From Candolleomyces eurysporus (lineage: Eukaryota; Basidiomycota; Agaricomycetes; Agaricales; Psathyrellaceae): DNA of 64,000 nucleotides. The stretch lies in contig JANBPK010001190.1 in NCBI GenBank assembly GCA_027579435.1, positions 205,448 to 269,447 on the forward strand. The letters run 5' to 3'. Every line of letters begins with the position of its first letter. Positions within the stretch are counted from its first letter, which is position 1. Shown here piece by piece: positions 47,367 to 58,995 of the stretch. The translations under genes and the position numbers were made by a program. Under the pieces are notes generated by a model, which did no database searches, had not been told where the DNA came from, and was given only the letters and a program-made list of their open reading frames with translations.

Positions 47367-47718
47367 TTAGGGGTTCGCGGAACTAGGAGGAACGGGAAGT
47401 TCTGGCGTAGGAGGAGGTTGTTCGCATTTCACATCCGCAGAGTTGTCTTTCGCGTCCTCCTTCTCCTTCTTGTTCTGGGGGACGGCGTCCTCTGCAAAGG
47501 GATCATCAGGTTCTCCGAAGCAGCTGCCGCAGCACCCTGCCTGTGAGTTTTTCCCGCAACAGCAACAACCGTTCGCTCCATAGGTTCCTGACAGCAAACA
47601 GTGAGGATGATTCAATAGACAGCTTTTAAGACGTACGGGTGTTACAGAAAGTTTCTACAGAACTGACCCAACATGTGGCGAAGAGGCCACAGCACGCAGA
47701 GACCCATAGGTCAGCCAT
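47367..47718 (-). CDS. Small Cys-rich protein of unknown function
   Basis: Two exons (47718-47637 and 47587-47367) join in phase to 100 residues. The N-terminal half is Cys-dense: MADLWVSACCGLFATCWVSS, FCNT, NGCCCCGKNSQAGCCGSCFG. The C-terminal half is charged and Pro-rich (NKKEKEDAKD; PPTPELPVPPSS). There is no cleavable signal peptide, although the first 20 residues are fairly hydrophobic. Similar tiny Cys-rich proteins with an acidic DPF/DEDxF segment after the Cys block are common in basidiomycetes and are usually uncharacterised. Metal binding or palmitoylated membrane attachment are possible inferences from composition alone. It lies between two unrelated minus/plus genes. Confidence 0.65.
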
Positions 47719-48051
47719 AGGGTGCGCTGGCTGTGGTAGAAGAGCTAAGGTGGGGTCACAGATCAATGGTGGGTGCAGAACGTCATGGTCGGTGCATTTA
47801 TGCTTTGTTTATGCTCCGAGCTTGATTTGGCACTCTGATCGCATCCTTTTCGCCACCGTATTGTTCGCGTTCCCCTTCGAGACATTTCAGAACTTCATTG
47901 AATAGGTAGGAGTAACACGGCACAAGAGCACAAAGAGAAGTACATAGAGACGTTAAAAAAAANGTATTACTGCCAAGAGCTGCATACGTGTCCAGTAAAA
48001 AAAAAAACCATACCCGATACGAGGATGCGTAAATTACAGACTGTCCCCCTT

Positions 48052-50148
48052 CTAGACGGACAATTGAGAATATCCCGTAGTCGACAACTGATCCTCGTGC
48101 TTTCTACCGCTTCCAATTCCTTGCTCGCTCGTTGCATGAGACTTCACGGGGACATAAAGAAGGGCCGACCTCGTGGCTCCTCGGGCAAGTCCCCGTCGTT
48201 GAATCAAATTGAGGACAGAGAGAGCGAGAAGAATAACTCCAATCACCGCGTTGACTGCCATGAGCCCAATGATAACGGGCCCGTATTTGTCCACGGACGA
48301 TCGAGACTCCTGCGCCGATGGGAGTTCTTGGGTTGAGAAGCTTGCCGCGGACAAAGGGGCGTTGCCAGGACGAACGGTAGGATCTTCAGCGCTCAGCATT
48401 TCCACGAGCTTTGCAGGTTCGATTTCCGGGGGTAAATCGGCCATGGTCCTGCTTCGGATAAGGGCAACTTGTGCAGTAGCCTTTGCGGGATCTGTTTTAG
48501 CAAGGAACTGAATGTACGGCTGGCCAGCAGCGGTTCCATCAGAGTCACCAAAGTCAAAGCTATAGAAGACCGAGTGAGCTCCAAATCAAAGCGTGAAGAG
48601 CATGGGAGCTCACACGCTATAAACGTTTCTCAAAAAAAACATTCCCCAGCGACACGTCGAAACCAGACGAAGTCAATCCGTCATAATCACGAATGCTGGC
48701 CATGCACATGGTGTAATTTTGACCACCAACTGTGACTGGTTGGATCATGAAGCTCAAATCTAGAGGGTGGATAGGGATGCGCTGGTCGCTGAAACGCATG
48801 TGAGACCAAGAAGGTTCGATGAGGTCATTCACTCACCCAAAAGTGAATTCAACTATCGTAGTGGTGTTGCAAGGTATTATCCACACTCGACTGTCGCCCT
48901 GGCTAAAGGTCGCAGCTCCGGGAATGTACGAATACAAGTCGTTTTGCAGGTTCCGTTGAAGGACCGCAGCTGAGTCGCCGGTGTCAATGAATGCTATCAA
49001 TCGGCCTTCGGGGACACCTCGAAGCAAAGAGGAGAGGCTCAAAGGCGTACCACCAACGGTAATGCCGTCCAGCAGTGTAGTCCACCGATAACCTCCTTGA
49101 GGATATTGGTACAGCTTGGGAGCTTGGGCTACGGCTTTCCATGGCTCCGCATACTCCCCAATAGAGAACGAACCACCATCAGTATCCTCCAAGTCGTCGG
49201 TCCTCGACAAATCCAACGCGATGAAATTGGATTCATTGCGGCCATCTTGAGAGAAGATGTTTGTTAGGACGGTGCTTCCTAAAGTGGCGTTCTGGCCCCA
49301 TTGTCCCTTCACAGCTTGATTAATGGGCGAGACTATCACAGAGTTAAAGCCCAACCCAAGGAGACCGTCGACTCCGTATTCCTTCAAGCCTGGGGCGTTA
49401 GCCTGTATGGGTATTCAGAAAATAGAATCATCAAAGGAGAATGTCATCCTCACCGATTCAACGTGGATGAATGCTAAACGGGGGGGGTAGGGTCAGCATA
49501 CTCTTTAGAAGATGAATTCAACTGCGCACCTTGCTGAGGTACATTGAATGAACCCATCTGAAAGGATGCGAACGCAACGGTACCGTTTACCCCAATCGAT
49601 CCATCTCCATATCGCTGCTCCACGGGAATATCAGTGATGTTGTAGAGCCCTTCACCTCTATCATCGGGAAAGACCCTAAACCACGCATGTTCCGTGAGTC
49701 TGAGAAAACTATGAGCTCCGCTTCGAGCACACTCACCAGAGATCTGCACTCCCAGTATCCAATGCGACCACAAACTCTTCAGTGGCACAGTCAGTCGAAA
49801 GACAAAGTCGGAAAAATGAATAAGATAGCACCTTTGCCACCCAAGGTGATGTTGGCCGAATACTGTAACCAAAGGCACCATTCAGCAATCTGGCAGTGTC
49901 GACAGGCGAAAGAACTCAATAATACACACCCGAACATCGACGTGGTTATTCATTCTGTTGTTCCCTGGTCCATCTCCACTAGTCCCACGAGCATGCAGGC
50001 CCGAGCTGGTAGAAGGCAATAAAGACCCTCTCTTCGAAGAAGCCGACGATTGTGCTACACGTCGAAACTCCAAAGAGGTTGCGGTGACCCAGCTGGTCGA
50101 AAGGCAGAGTACGTTCAGAAGCGAGAGGGAAAGACTTGCATACTTCAT
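48052..50148 (-). CDS. Membrane-anchored pepsin-like aspartic protease (family A1)
   Basis: Starts at ATG 50148 with signal peptide MKYASLSLSLLNVLCLSTSW. A pro-segment follows, then YSANITLGGK, the first catalytic motif EFVVALDTGSADLW and a flap-type EQRYGDGSIGVNGTVAF. Next come GLLGLGFNSV, several N-glycosylation sequons, and the second catalytic motif at LIAFIDTGDSAAVLQ. The C-terminal lobe includes FDVSLGNVFFEKRLYSVFDF. After a Ser/Pro-rich stalk there is one membrane helix (YGPVIIGLMAVNAVIGVILL) and a short Arg/Lys-containing cytosolic tail ending QLSV. This is the layout of yapsin-like or lysosome-type secreted acid proteases tethered at the surface. Both catalytic Asp are present; the second motif reads DTGDS rather than the usual DTGT/SS. 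Splicing is in phase wherever checked. Confidence 0.92.
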
Positions 50149-51564
50149 GGTGGGTCCTTCTTGCAGAGTTTCAATGACTTGCGAACGCTTTTATATATTT
50201 CAGCAACGAGGCGAAAAGCCTTTGCGATCCTGTGCACTCCTGGAGTCTACAGCGGTGCATTCCGACTGCCTCATGGAGGCCCTGTGTTTTCAGAGAGGAC
50301 GACGCAGCCCTTCAGATGTAGTATTCCCTCTTTCAATAATCTGCGGGGCAGAGAGTCATTCGTACGTCGCATGATGATGGATGAGGAAAAGAGACATCAC
50401 CAACCGATTCGACCGTCGTGCGGTAAGAACTAGCCAAGGTGCTAGCCAACAAAGAGCTGGGCCAAGTCCAGATGAGGTTTTACACGGACTCCAAAATCAA
50501 TGAGGATAGAATACAATGAGATGCGGTGCGAAGCATGCGATGCAGGTGTCATGAATGAACGTGAATGATGAAAGAGTCAAATGAAAGTTGTGCATAAGAA
50601 AGCATGATAACGAACGGACCTTCCCTCGAATCCAATTTCCCTGGAGTGCACGGCGGAATTTACGCCAGAGACTTTGGACCACCAGATGTCGGAGGGAGCT
50701 TTCGAAGAGTTCCCCCTCGCAAACGAACCTGCTCTCCCCGAGATTATTTTGCAGCAGACAGGAGCCTTGGAGGTCAGTCCCCCGCCGACGCCACCCCGCC
50801 GATCTCATCGTTGGTGATGATCATGAGCTTAGTGGCGATGTGGACGAGTTATATGCAGTGCTGGAAGGAGAGGCCGTCGAACCCTCAGATATGGTTCAGG
50901 TTCCTTCAGACCACTCTCTGAGCACCTCACACCTGCATCACAGACACCCACGCCGTTCCGCTTGTGTAAAAACCCCCGGTTTTGCAAGCGAGTGAGCCCG
51001 GATCGCGTCTTCCCCACAATCTGCCAGTAATTCGTGAGCTTAATATGCATTTGGAATCCTCCCCCCGGAAGAAAAAACATAAGTCCTCGAGATGTAGATT
51101 AGAGATAAGGGGAGGAGATTATAGATAACAGTGTCATGGGATCATCGGGGGATCATCGGGACTTCGGTATTGGGTCCCGCCCCTCTACACTGTCCGCCGT
51201 CTTTGATCGCTGCCTCCCGTTATCAACTGCCCCCGCTCATCGTTGTTGCTCCCGCCTCCCGCCTCCCGCCTTTTTTNATCATGTGGGAGCCCTTTCAAGG
51301 GAGCGCTTCCTTCCCAAAATCTAGCGCCCGGCTACTGGTCTGACTCTTGCCGGGTGACGTGTCCCGACATCTCACGGTCTCTTTTTTGATTTGGCCGTCG
51401 TCGTCGTTGTGTACTTGTTGCTTTGACATCCTTTAATGTGTGACTGTGTTCAATTTCGAGCATCCAGAATAAAATAAAAGCTCATATTTCAATGGTAGCT
51501 TATACAAGAGTCCAGACAATAAGGATTATGAGGAGAATAGACGATCATAGGTAGAAGTGAGATG
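50149..51564. other. Intergenic region with a possible exon remnant
   Basis: The plus-strand frame over 50640-50810 (FTPETLDHQMSEGAFEEFPL, PEIILQQTGALEVSPPPTPP) and the next frame at 50800-50920 (DDHELSGDVDELYAVLEGEA) look protein-like. I could not connect them to a start or a family. From 51000 to 51560 nothing was recognised. N at 51277 follows a T run. Confidence 0.35.
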
Positions 51565-51870
51565 TTACGCAGTCGGGGGGCTGTTTTCCTTGCCCTTCTT
51601 GCGAGAACCTCGAGGCTTGCCCTTGTCAGAGCGCTCCTTGCGAGGTTTCTTTGTGGCATGTACAATGACCCCACCTTCACCAGAGATCGTGCACGATACA
51701 AAGGGATCATGGGCAAGAGGTCTCAGATCTCCCGATCCCGGACATGATTGATGGGTTGGGTAGGGGGGGGGGGGTACCTTCCAAATAAAGAAGGAAGGCG
51801 TGCCATGTTTGCTCACTGCCGGGTTGCAACTCCGATGCGGCATTACGCCTGCTGCTGGCAATGCTGGCAT
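51565..51870 (-). CDS. Possible small basic protein (C-terminal exon)
   Basis: A minus-strand frame ends HATKKPRKERSDKGKPRGSR then KKGKENSPPTA with a stop at 51565, a composition typical of a nuclear basic tail. The upstream part contains a C run of 13 bases at 51767-51779 (minus strand) that may hide a frameshift or an intron (GTACCC donor after FFIWK). Start codon and true extent are uncertain. Confidence 0.35.
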   Translation of the reverse strand: MPALPAAGVMPHRSCNPAVSKHGTPSFFIWKVPPPPYPTHQSCPGSGDLRPLAHDPFVSCTISGEGGVIVHATKKPRKERSDKGKPRGSRKKGKENSPPTA

Positions 51871-52020
51871 ACCGTCCGTAAATACGCGCTAGATAATTAC
51901 TCAATTGCCTCGAGCGCTAATCGTCGTGTGGGCGTGTCGTTGAGAGACACGCCTCGACTATCAGCTCGATACAGCCAACATGCAAGCCTGACACTATACC
52001 CTCCTATTGCGCTCCTTTTT

Positions 52021-54422
52021 TTTGCGCTGCACATACTTCTCCTTCTCCAACAAACTCGACTTCTGCACCCCTCTGGACTTCTCCCCATCTTCGCGGCGAT
52101 CCGAAAACAGGGAACAGAACTGTTCTTTGTGTTCGCTGTAATGCCTGGGTCAATCACGGACGTGATGCGCAGTCGTTCAACGCACTTATCAAGCACCAGA
52201 AGTCCAAAGACTGCAAAATCAAGTTTGCCGGTGAGCTCCTTGTATCTTGCTCACTCTGTACTGTCTCTGAGCAGTTTTAGACCGTTTTTTTNCAAGATCA
52301 CAATAATATTTTCTTTGATCCGTTTCAAGAACTCGATTCGCCGCTCGTTTCGCCTTCAATTCTCTCTTTACCATGTCCCGGAATCATAGTTCCGTGGGGT
52401 CTCGGCTCACCTCTCATTACATACCCATTCCCAATCCACCATGTACAGTCTCCTATTCGAACTCAGTACAATATTGTATCATTCGACAATAATCACTCCC
52501 GCATTCATATCCGTTCCGTGTTGTGTTCAAATAGCGGTGTAAACGGCCAACCATGTGCCCCTTGCCAACTCGTCCCCAAATCTGTGGAAGAAGTAGAAGA
52601 GCATGCTGCCAAAGACGCTACTTACCTGCAAATAACAACTTTGAGCCATAAGCAGCTGTGTCAGAGACTATTTGATACTGCTCGGCAGCTAGAAAATCGG
52701 CAACTCGAGGTAAGGATTCATCTATGAATATCTCTTGACTCCAAGGTATTCATCATTTTATTTCAGCTTCTCAACTGCCAAAGGGCACTCAGTCGGGCTC
52801 AGGTTCACCAACAGACTTGGGATGCACTCTACAGTCTTGCAGCTGCAGGGGATGTACCCGCTCTGCACCGCATTTTTCGAATTGGAAAAGCGCGAGTGTG
52901 GAGCCCTGAGACCCTCCTTGAGCAGATGCAACTTGCTGTAGCTGGGAAATACCGCCCTACCAGCTTTGAGAAATGGGAGTATGACCTTGCTGCAGTTGTA
53001 TATGAGCTCGGAGGCGACGGTGCACTACATGCCCTCCACAAATCACCGTTTTCATTTCCGTGCCGGCAAACCGTTGTCAAGCATCGCCAGGATTTCAAGC
53101 TTCGCGTCACCGTTGGAGATGTGAAAATATCAGACATCCACCACAACATCGAAGTCATGTTCAAGGATGTTCCCCCTTTGCATCGGTGGGTTGGAATTAC
53201 GCTCATGATGGACGAGATTGCAACTGATGGACGAATGTGCTATCTCTCTGACACAGATGAGTGTGGCGGTCTTTGCGAGCATGCGGCAGAGAAATTCACC
53301 TCAATTAAGCTCGGCAATAACCTCGAAGTAATCCATGCAATTGCTGCAGCTGTTCGCGCTGGAGAAGTTCATATTGGTCAGAAGTTTTTGTGGCCGCATT
53401 CGCATGGAACGACACTTTCGACTACTCTGCAAAACCTGTTCTGGTATTCCCAACTTGCAAGTCCGGAACGGCACAAACTTCAGCCCTCATCATTGAGAAG
53501 CTGAGACAGGCATGGCAGCTTTCACCAGATGGCGAAAAGCTGCACGGTCCCATCTGGTCAATCGCTTCAGATGGCGACCCCAAGCGCAGACCTGCACTCT
53601 ATCTTCAGTGCATGGCCCGTGAGCTCAAGCCAGACGATCTGCTTTTCCACCATCTCGGGGGACTTCAAGGCATGAATTTAATGACAGGCCCGAATTTCGA
53701 GACTCACGATCTTGATTACAAACACAGCTTCAAGCGTACGTACTTTAATCTCAAAATTGATGCCTGTTTGAGCTGACATTGAAGTAGGTATATGCAAGCT
53801 ACTGTGTACTCGAGAGGGCATTCTTGTGAACAAGACCGTTATCAACAAAGACTTACTCTGGCAGTGGCTCGAGCGACTCGAGGGTGTTGACTGGACAGAC
53901 GACACCCTATTCTCACTTCTCAATCCAAAAGCAACTACCACACAGAACCTGGACAGCCTTCTGAACCCGAAAGATCCTCAAGACGTTCCTCGAGCAATCA
54001 AACTGTTGGTCATGGTCTCCGAGCTTCGCAACCTCAGTACCACAAGATTTGACCCTACCGAACTCGAGACACATCGGGCTCTATCTCTGCTTGGAGAAAT
54101 GCTCAATGTGCTTGTTGAGCCATTTATCAATCCCTCATTGACCATTACCCAGCAAATCAAGAGCCTGGTCAGATATTCCTTCCTTTCCTGTGCCCTCTAC
54201 ATCAAGCACGAACATTCCTTCATGCCCAGCCACCTGTACAGCGACCTTCAGTCAATGGTCAAGACTGCAGTATTTCGTGTCGCACAAACACTTATCCTTG
54301 ACCCAAACATAGTGGAAGCAAGCCAATGCTGTGCATGGCAGTTTGGCCGAGGCATTTTTGACTCAGTAGCTGTCATCCATTTTGTATGGAACTACTTGAT
54401 TGCCCAGAGTAAAGCTGAATAG
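52021..54422 (+). CDS. Transposase-like protein with BED-like zinc finger, C-terminally truncated
   Basis: No clear start was found; the frame is already open at about 52021. The first recognisable part is CVRCNAWVNHGRD...IKHQKSKDC, a C-X2-C...H-X5-C finger like the BED zinc fingers of DNA-transposon proteins. Further exons include HKQLCQRLFDTARQLENRQL, VGDVKISDIHHNIEVMFKDV, RWVGITLMMDEIATDGRMCY, WSIASDGDPKRRPALYLQCM, GLQGMNLMTGPNFETHDLDY KHSFKR and RAIKLLVMVSELRNL. Similar proteins exist in very many copies in agaricomycete genomes, which, with the SDGD and D-Y-KH motifs, suggests a DNA-transposon transposase or its relative; the superfamily is not settled. The end (FDSVAVIHFVWNYLIAQSKA) departs from the family pattern, so this copy is probably truncated. 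N at 52292 is intronic. Confidence 0.65.
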
Positions 54423-55079
54423 GATCAAACAAAAAAAAAACCTGTTCCAACAGGCAAGAAGTTGCACAACTTGCAGAGTGCATCTGTTGTGTGAAAACAC
54501 AAGATCTGACAGACAAGAAACAGCACTTTGATAGGAGGGAGTAGAGAAGAGAGAGACCAAGTTGTACTATGCAATGATGGATAGAAATCAAATAACAAGC
54601 ATGCCCCCTGCTTCCATCATCTAGTAACATAATTTTGAGGGAATGGTACTATCACACCCNAGATACACAATTTCCTGGGGTTTNGCCAATCTATTTTCCT
54701 TGATTTACTTTTTATAAATTTCCTTAAATTAATACAGTGAATGTGAACCTGCTTGAGATACATTAGAACATCATGTTTTAGGAATCTACCAAATTTGAGA
54801 TGTGGAAGAGGTTGTTCAAGGTCTAAGTTCCTTTGCAAACATGTACAGCTACTACAGCAGCAGAACCATGGAGCTTTTGGCAATAAAAAAAATTATAAAT
54901 TGGTTCAGAATACTAACCTTTGCTATTGCACAAAATTTCAAATCTCAAGATGCTTGCCACAAGTATTCAAAATCCAACCTCCATTTCATGGTTTGCAAAG
55001 GTAGCATTGCATTCACCAAATGTGACAGAGTGCTGTGGCAGAGATTGAGATTTCATGTGACCCATCCAGTCATAAAGAT
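54423..55079. other. AT-rich decayed sequence after the transposase-like gene
   Basis: Low-GC, with two Ns (54660, 54684) and only short frames. Probably degenerate mobile-element sequence. Confidence 0.4.
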
Positions 55080-55460
55080 TTGCAGAACCCTGAGAAAACA
55101 GGTTTTTGCCCTTGGGTTCTCTCCACATGTCACAGTCTCCCTAATGAGTTGTATCATCTGACACAGATTTAAGCTGGCTTTCTAACAGTACCCATTTCAT
55201 AGCGATACATGAAGAATTGAGTTTATAAATGTCAAAAATGTAAATATTTGTATATCTAGGGTTGTGATCAATAGTAGCCAAGATATCAAACACACCAATC
55301 ATCTGTGAGGTCATGGCAAAAGCTGACGGAAATAAGTGAAAGGCTGCGCAGCAAGGTTGGTGCCGTATGTAAAGGCTTGGCGCACAGAGGTTGGAGGGAC
55401 AAAGTACCCGAGTCAAAAATGCCTCAGAACTTGATCCAATGGAAGGTCCAAGGAATCAAC
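55080..55460. repeat. Dispersed repeat, copy 2
   Basis: Colinear with 26013-26480: GCAGAACCC.GAGAAAA.CAGG, GGGTT.TCT, GTACCCATTTCATAGCGATA (compare GTGCCCATCTCATAGTGATA), CATAAATGTCAA-like text, and later AATTG/CTTGATCCAATGGAAGGTCCAA. Coding capacity was not recognised. Confidence 0.6.
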
Positions 55461-56049
55461 AGTGAAGGGTGGGTAAAAGAATACATTAGAGGTGAGCTGC
55501 CATTGAATAGGAAGTGTTCTTGGGTGTGGCAAGCACCCATCAAACTGACCAAAGGTGGGAGGGTTGTACTGTGGGAGGGCAGGCGTAAATATTGGCGTTG
55601 GAGGTTGCTGTTGAATCCAAGGCCAATTGTTCTGGACAGTGTTATGAGTCAAGGTTGATACCTTGGCACGACCGTTGGTCCTTGATTCTGGAAAACAAAA
55701 ATGATGTTGTCTTGGTAGTGTTGGATGCCTTGAAGTCTTTGTCCTCTGATCAGAGAGAAATGTCCGTTGTGTTGAATGATCAATATACGTCAGGGATTCA
55801 ACAAGACAAGAGATATCCCCCGATTAGAGCCACTAAGTGGATGTCCTGGCCAACTGTGTTGACTAAAGTGTTGAGCCGAGTTTCAAGTACAAGGGTTCGA
55901 GGAGCGTCGAGAAACGTGGAGTGAGTAAATAGTCGTTGGTATTGGTTGCAAGTGATCCATCATCGGACGTTGACTTGGATGCGAAATAGTTGTGGTCGAT
56001 GAGCGGTTCGTTTGTGAATGGTTAATACTAGCATAAGCTAGCTGGGTTA

Positions 56050-56115
56050 CTTGGCTCGAAGGGTAGATTCTTGAGAACAAGCTAAAGAACTACGGTACAT
56101 CGAGGATAAGTTATA
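56050..56115 (-). repeat. LTR-core-like segment, inverted relative to 56860-56930
   Basis: On the minus strand it reads TAGTTCTTTAGCTTGTTCTC followed by AAGAATC. A nearly identical core lies on the plus strand at about 56886. Upstream TATATAA-like text suggests an LTR promoter. Confidence 0.5.
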
Positions 56116-56655
56116 TAGTACAGGGCTACACAGCCCATAAACAAGAGTCTGAGTCAATACTAGTAAGTAGCTGTGCAGTTCCGAGTGCAGTTACTATGAA
56201 ACACTATAGTCTGTACATATTCTGAGTCAAATATACTATAAAACGCTAAGTCCATCAAATAATTAGTAAAAATGGGTCAGAAAGAAAGAAATGAGTCAGT
56301 ACACTATATGGATTACATAGCCATTACTAGTATACTATTGTCCAAGTCATAGTTTGTAACAGACAGATCATCAATGGGGAGGAAAGGCTGGAGGTGTTGC
56401 AACAGCAGGTAGGAGGGGGGGTTTATACAGCTGTTGACAATGTGCTGCTAGTGCACAACAGTGACAACACTGAGGCAAGATATCTGTGACTGGGAGAACA
56501 TGAGTGGGTATTAGGATTAGGGAAAGACCTCTCAACTTACCTGTGAGTGGTTGTATTGTTGTTATGTAATAACCCCTAGGGTATCTTTTTTTTGTTTGTT
56601 TACTTGTATTTGATTTGGACTCCCTCGGACTTCTCTCCTTAGTAGCACGTTATCT

Positions 56656-56770
56656 TGCCCTTTGCCCCAGTTTTAACCCTTAGCCCAAGGATACCCTTTG
56701 CCCTATGCTTTTACCTTTTATCCGTTGCCCTTTACCCTTGTTTCTTTGCCCTTTACCCTGCTTCTTTACT
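56656..56770 (+). repeat. Degenerate CCCTTTACC-type minisatellite
   Basis: TTGCCCTTTACCC-like units recur about eight times with much variation, in otherwise non-coding sequence just upstream of an LTR-like segment. Confidence 0.6.
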
Positions 56771-56779
56771 ATTAACAGT

Positions 56780-57215
56780 TGATAGTCATCAAGTAGGAGC
56801 AGTAGAAGCACTAGTGCTGGTCACAAGAGTCGAGCCAGCCTGGACTTGCCTGATCATCTCAAGTAGTATAAATACCGAGCTGAACTGTAGTAGTTCTTTA
56901 GCTTGTTCTCGAGAATCAAATCTCGTCTACTTGTACCTGGTGCCTGACAGACTTTCCCCAATCTCTTTACCCTGTGTATGCTCAAACTGAGAACACAGTG
57001 GACGCTCAACAACAAGTACATTTGCCTTGACATCGTCCCCCATCTTTCCCTCGCTGGAGGAATCGACCTCACCATAGGCCAAGTGCTTCTCACGATTCCG
57101 ATCGTTCACCCCCTCATCCTATTCGATTCACTCAACGCTTCCCAATTGTCGCCGTTGAAGTGATCGAGAACGGCGAGACTACTAAAACACACAACCTAAC
57201 ACCTACACCAACTCT
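56780..57215 (+). mobile_element. LTR-like fragment (promoter, R/U5-like part)
   Basis: A TATAAATA box at about 56869 is followed by the core TAGTTCTTTAGCTTGTTCTC and a CT-rich transcribed leader ending in ACACAACCTAACACC-type text, as at the end of many fungal LTRs. No full boundaries or target-site duplication were identified. It could be a solo or truncated LTR. Confidence 0.4.
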
Positions 57216-58440
57216 AAGTCGAGCCGTGCGAGATAAGTGGTATGTATAGACCTTTGTAGTCGTGCCGCACCAAATCGGGGGTGCGAGTATGGGGGGTAGT
57301 GTAGAGTATTAAGAATTTACAGATTCTCTCTCTTGTGCACACTAATTCCAAGTAATCGAGGGGTACTCGATGATCACACAGTTAACCTATAAGGTTACTT
57401 CTTTATAGCTTTGTTCTTTCCTTTACTTAATATCACGCCGCGCGAGATAAAAGTCACAGAAACCAGTCGATTGCAAACGCAAAGTAAACACAAATATAAC
57501 AGCAGTAATTCTCTAGGGAAAAACTATGCTAAGAGAGTCCAATATATATACTATCTGGAGCCGCGCGATCATCGGAGCATGGTAAATAGGTGTACACGAG
57601 ATTTATAAATAGAGAAAGTCCAGGCCCCAGCTAGAGAGAGATAGAGAGATAAAAAGAGGGTATTGGTTACGCCGAGGCGCCGCCGCGCCACTCCTGCGCT
57701 CGCGCTGTGACTATTAATAGATGCTGGTTGCCTTTTCTAGTATGCCGAGTGGGATGCCAAAGCTGATCGAGGGTGGTCGGTCTACGGTTATTCCAACCGC
57801 CGCCTTGGTATGCCTGTGCTCGAGCCGCGTGAGGAGGAGTCGGACCTCCGTCAATTGAGTACCGTTATCTTGGCAAAAGCCCTGGTGACCACTTTCCGGG
57901 TTATCTCTTCCTTGAATGACCTTCCTTTCAGAGTATACTGAGCTCCTTTCTCGTGCCGCGCCAGCCATCATGCTGTCTGATGTGCCGAAACCTTGCCGCA
58001 TCGTCTCTTTATGTGCTTAGGGACTCGTCCCACTGCTCTAGCACTGAATGTACTCGATTAATGTGAGGCAGCGCGAGAGTTTAGGTTCCTTTAGTGCCTA
58101 GGAAAATATCTCTCTAGCTTTTAGTAATGAAACTGGGTCTTTCAGCTGCAGGGTAGGCCGTTTTAATCTGAAGCGGCGCCAACCGGCTGGCCTACTAAAC
58201 CCTAATCTCGGGTATATGGCGGGCGCGCCTCTAAGTTAGCAGTCCTCGAGTAGACTCCAACTCTCGTGAACCCAAGAGTGATGTACTCTTTAATTATCCT
58301 TCGCGCCGCGCGAGTTATCTTAGAACTAGCAGGGTTTCTTAACATAGAGATTTAATAGACACGACCGTTTAGTTGAATAATGAACAATATATTCAATAAA
58401 GTTGGTATTTATTCGAGAAAATGCGAATACGGTCGTATCA
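57216..58440. mobile_element. Probable LTR (minus orientation) of a gypsy-type element
   Basis: The right end reads ...GGTCGTATCA at 58440, so on the minus strand the element starts TGATACGACCG immediately after the purine tract GGTTTGGGGGAGA (58441-58454). The region is non-coding, has inverted ACGACCGT/ACGGTCGT arms (58361-58438) and several GCCGCGCGAG motifs. The left end is not established. Confidence 0.45.
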
Positions 58441-58454
58441 TCTCCCCCAAACCA
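58441..58454 (-). other. Polypurine-tract-like site 1
   Basis: The minus strand reads TGGTTTGGGGGAGA directly followed by TG of the presumed LTR. The identical tract recurs at 61677-61690. A polypurine tract primes plus-strand DNA synthesis in LTR retrotransposons. Confidence 0.5.
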
Positions 58455-58995
58455 GTCTTCGACTGTCCTCAGTCGCGTCGTATAGAGCAGTGGGGCTTTA
58501 TCCCTTTGCCTTTGAGAAAACACAGCTTAGGCTTTGGCCCGACGCTTAGGGACCGAATCCCGTCGCGCCGCATCAAGACGTCACTTTTTGTCCTTGTAGC
58601 GCACACGTCGGCCCGCACTCTTACTCGGTTCCGCTGTGTGAGAGAGTTCCCAGATAGCGACCTCGTCAGGCACGCGGAAGCAAATGCTGATTGGTGTCGA
58701 CCGATCATCCATCAACAATAGAGGGAGACGACTTCCCCGCCCGCTAGGGCGCTTATTCTTCAGATTAAGGATCTGACTTCCAAGAGAAGAGACATGTCAA
58801 AGAAGCCGCAGCAATATATAGAGTTGTTTCGACTTCTCAGGCGGCGCGAAGCCTCCCGATCCCAATTTGGACAGTTGCCTTTTTCTTGACTTAAGCTTTC
58901 TAACGGCTCGAATTCCTTGGTATAAGTTGTTCTTGCCTTTCCATGTTTGTGCTTCCTTTCTTTCAGTCTTTCCTCACACCCCTCTTCTGCTCACC

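Noticed and set aside
57714..58001. 95-codon minus-strand frame
   Set aside because: Lies in the presumed LTR, has no known domain and no upstream signals; most likely chance.
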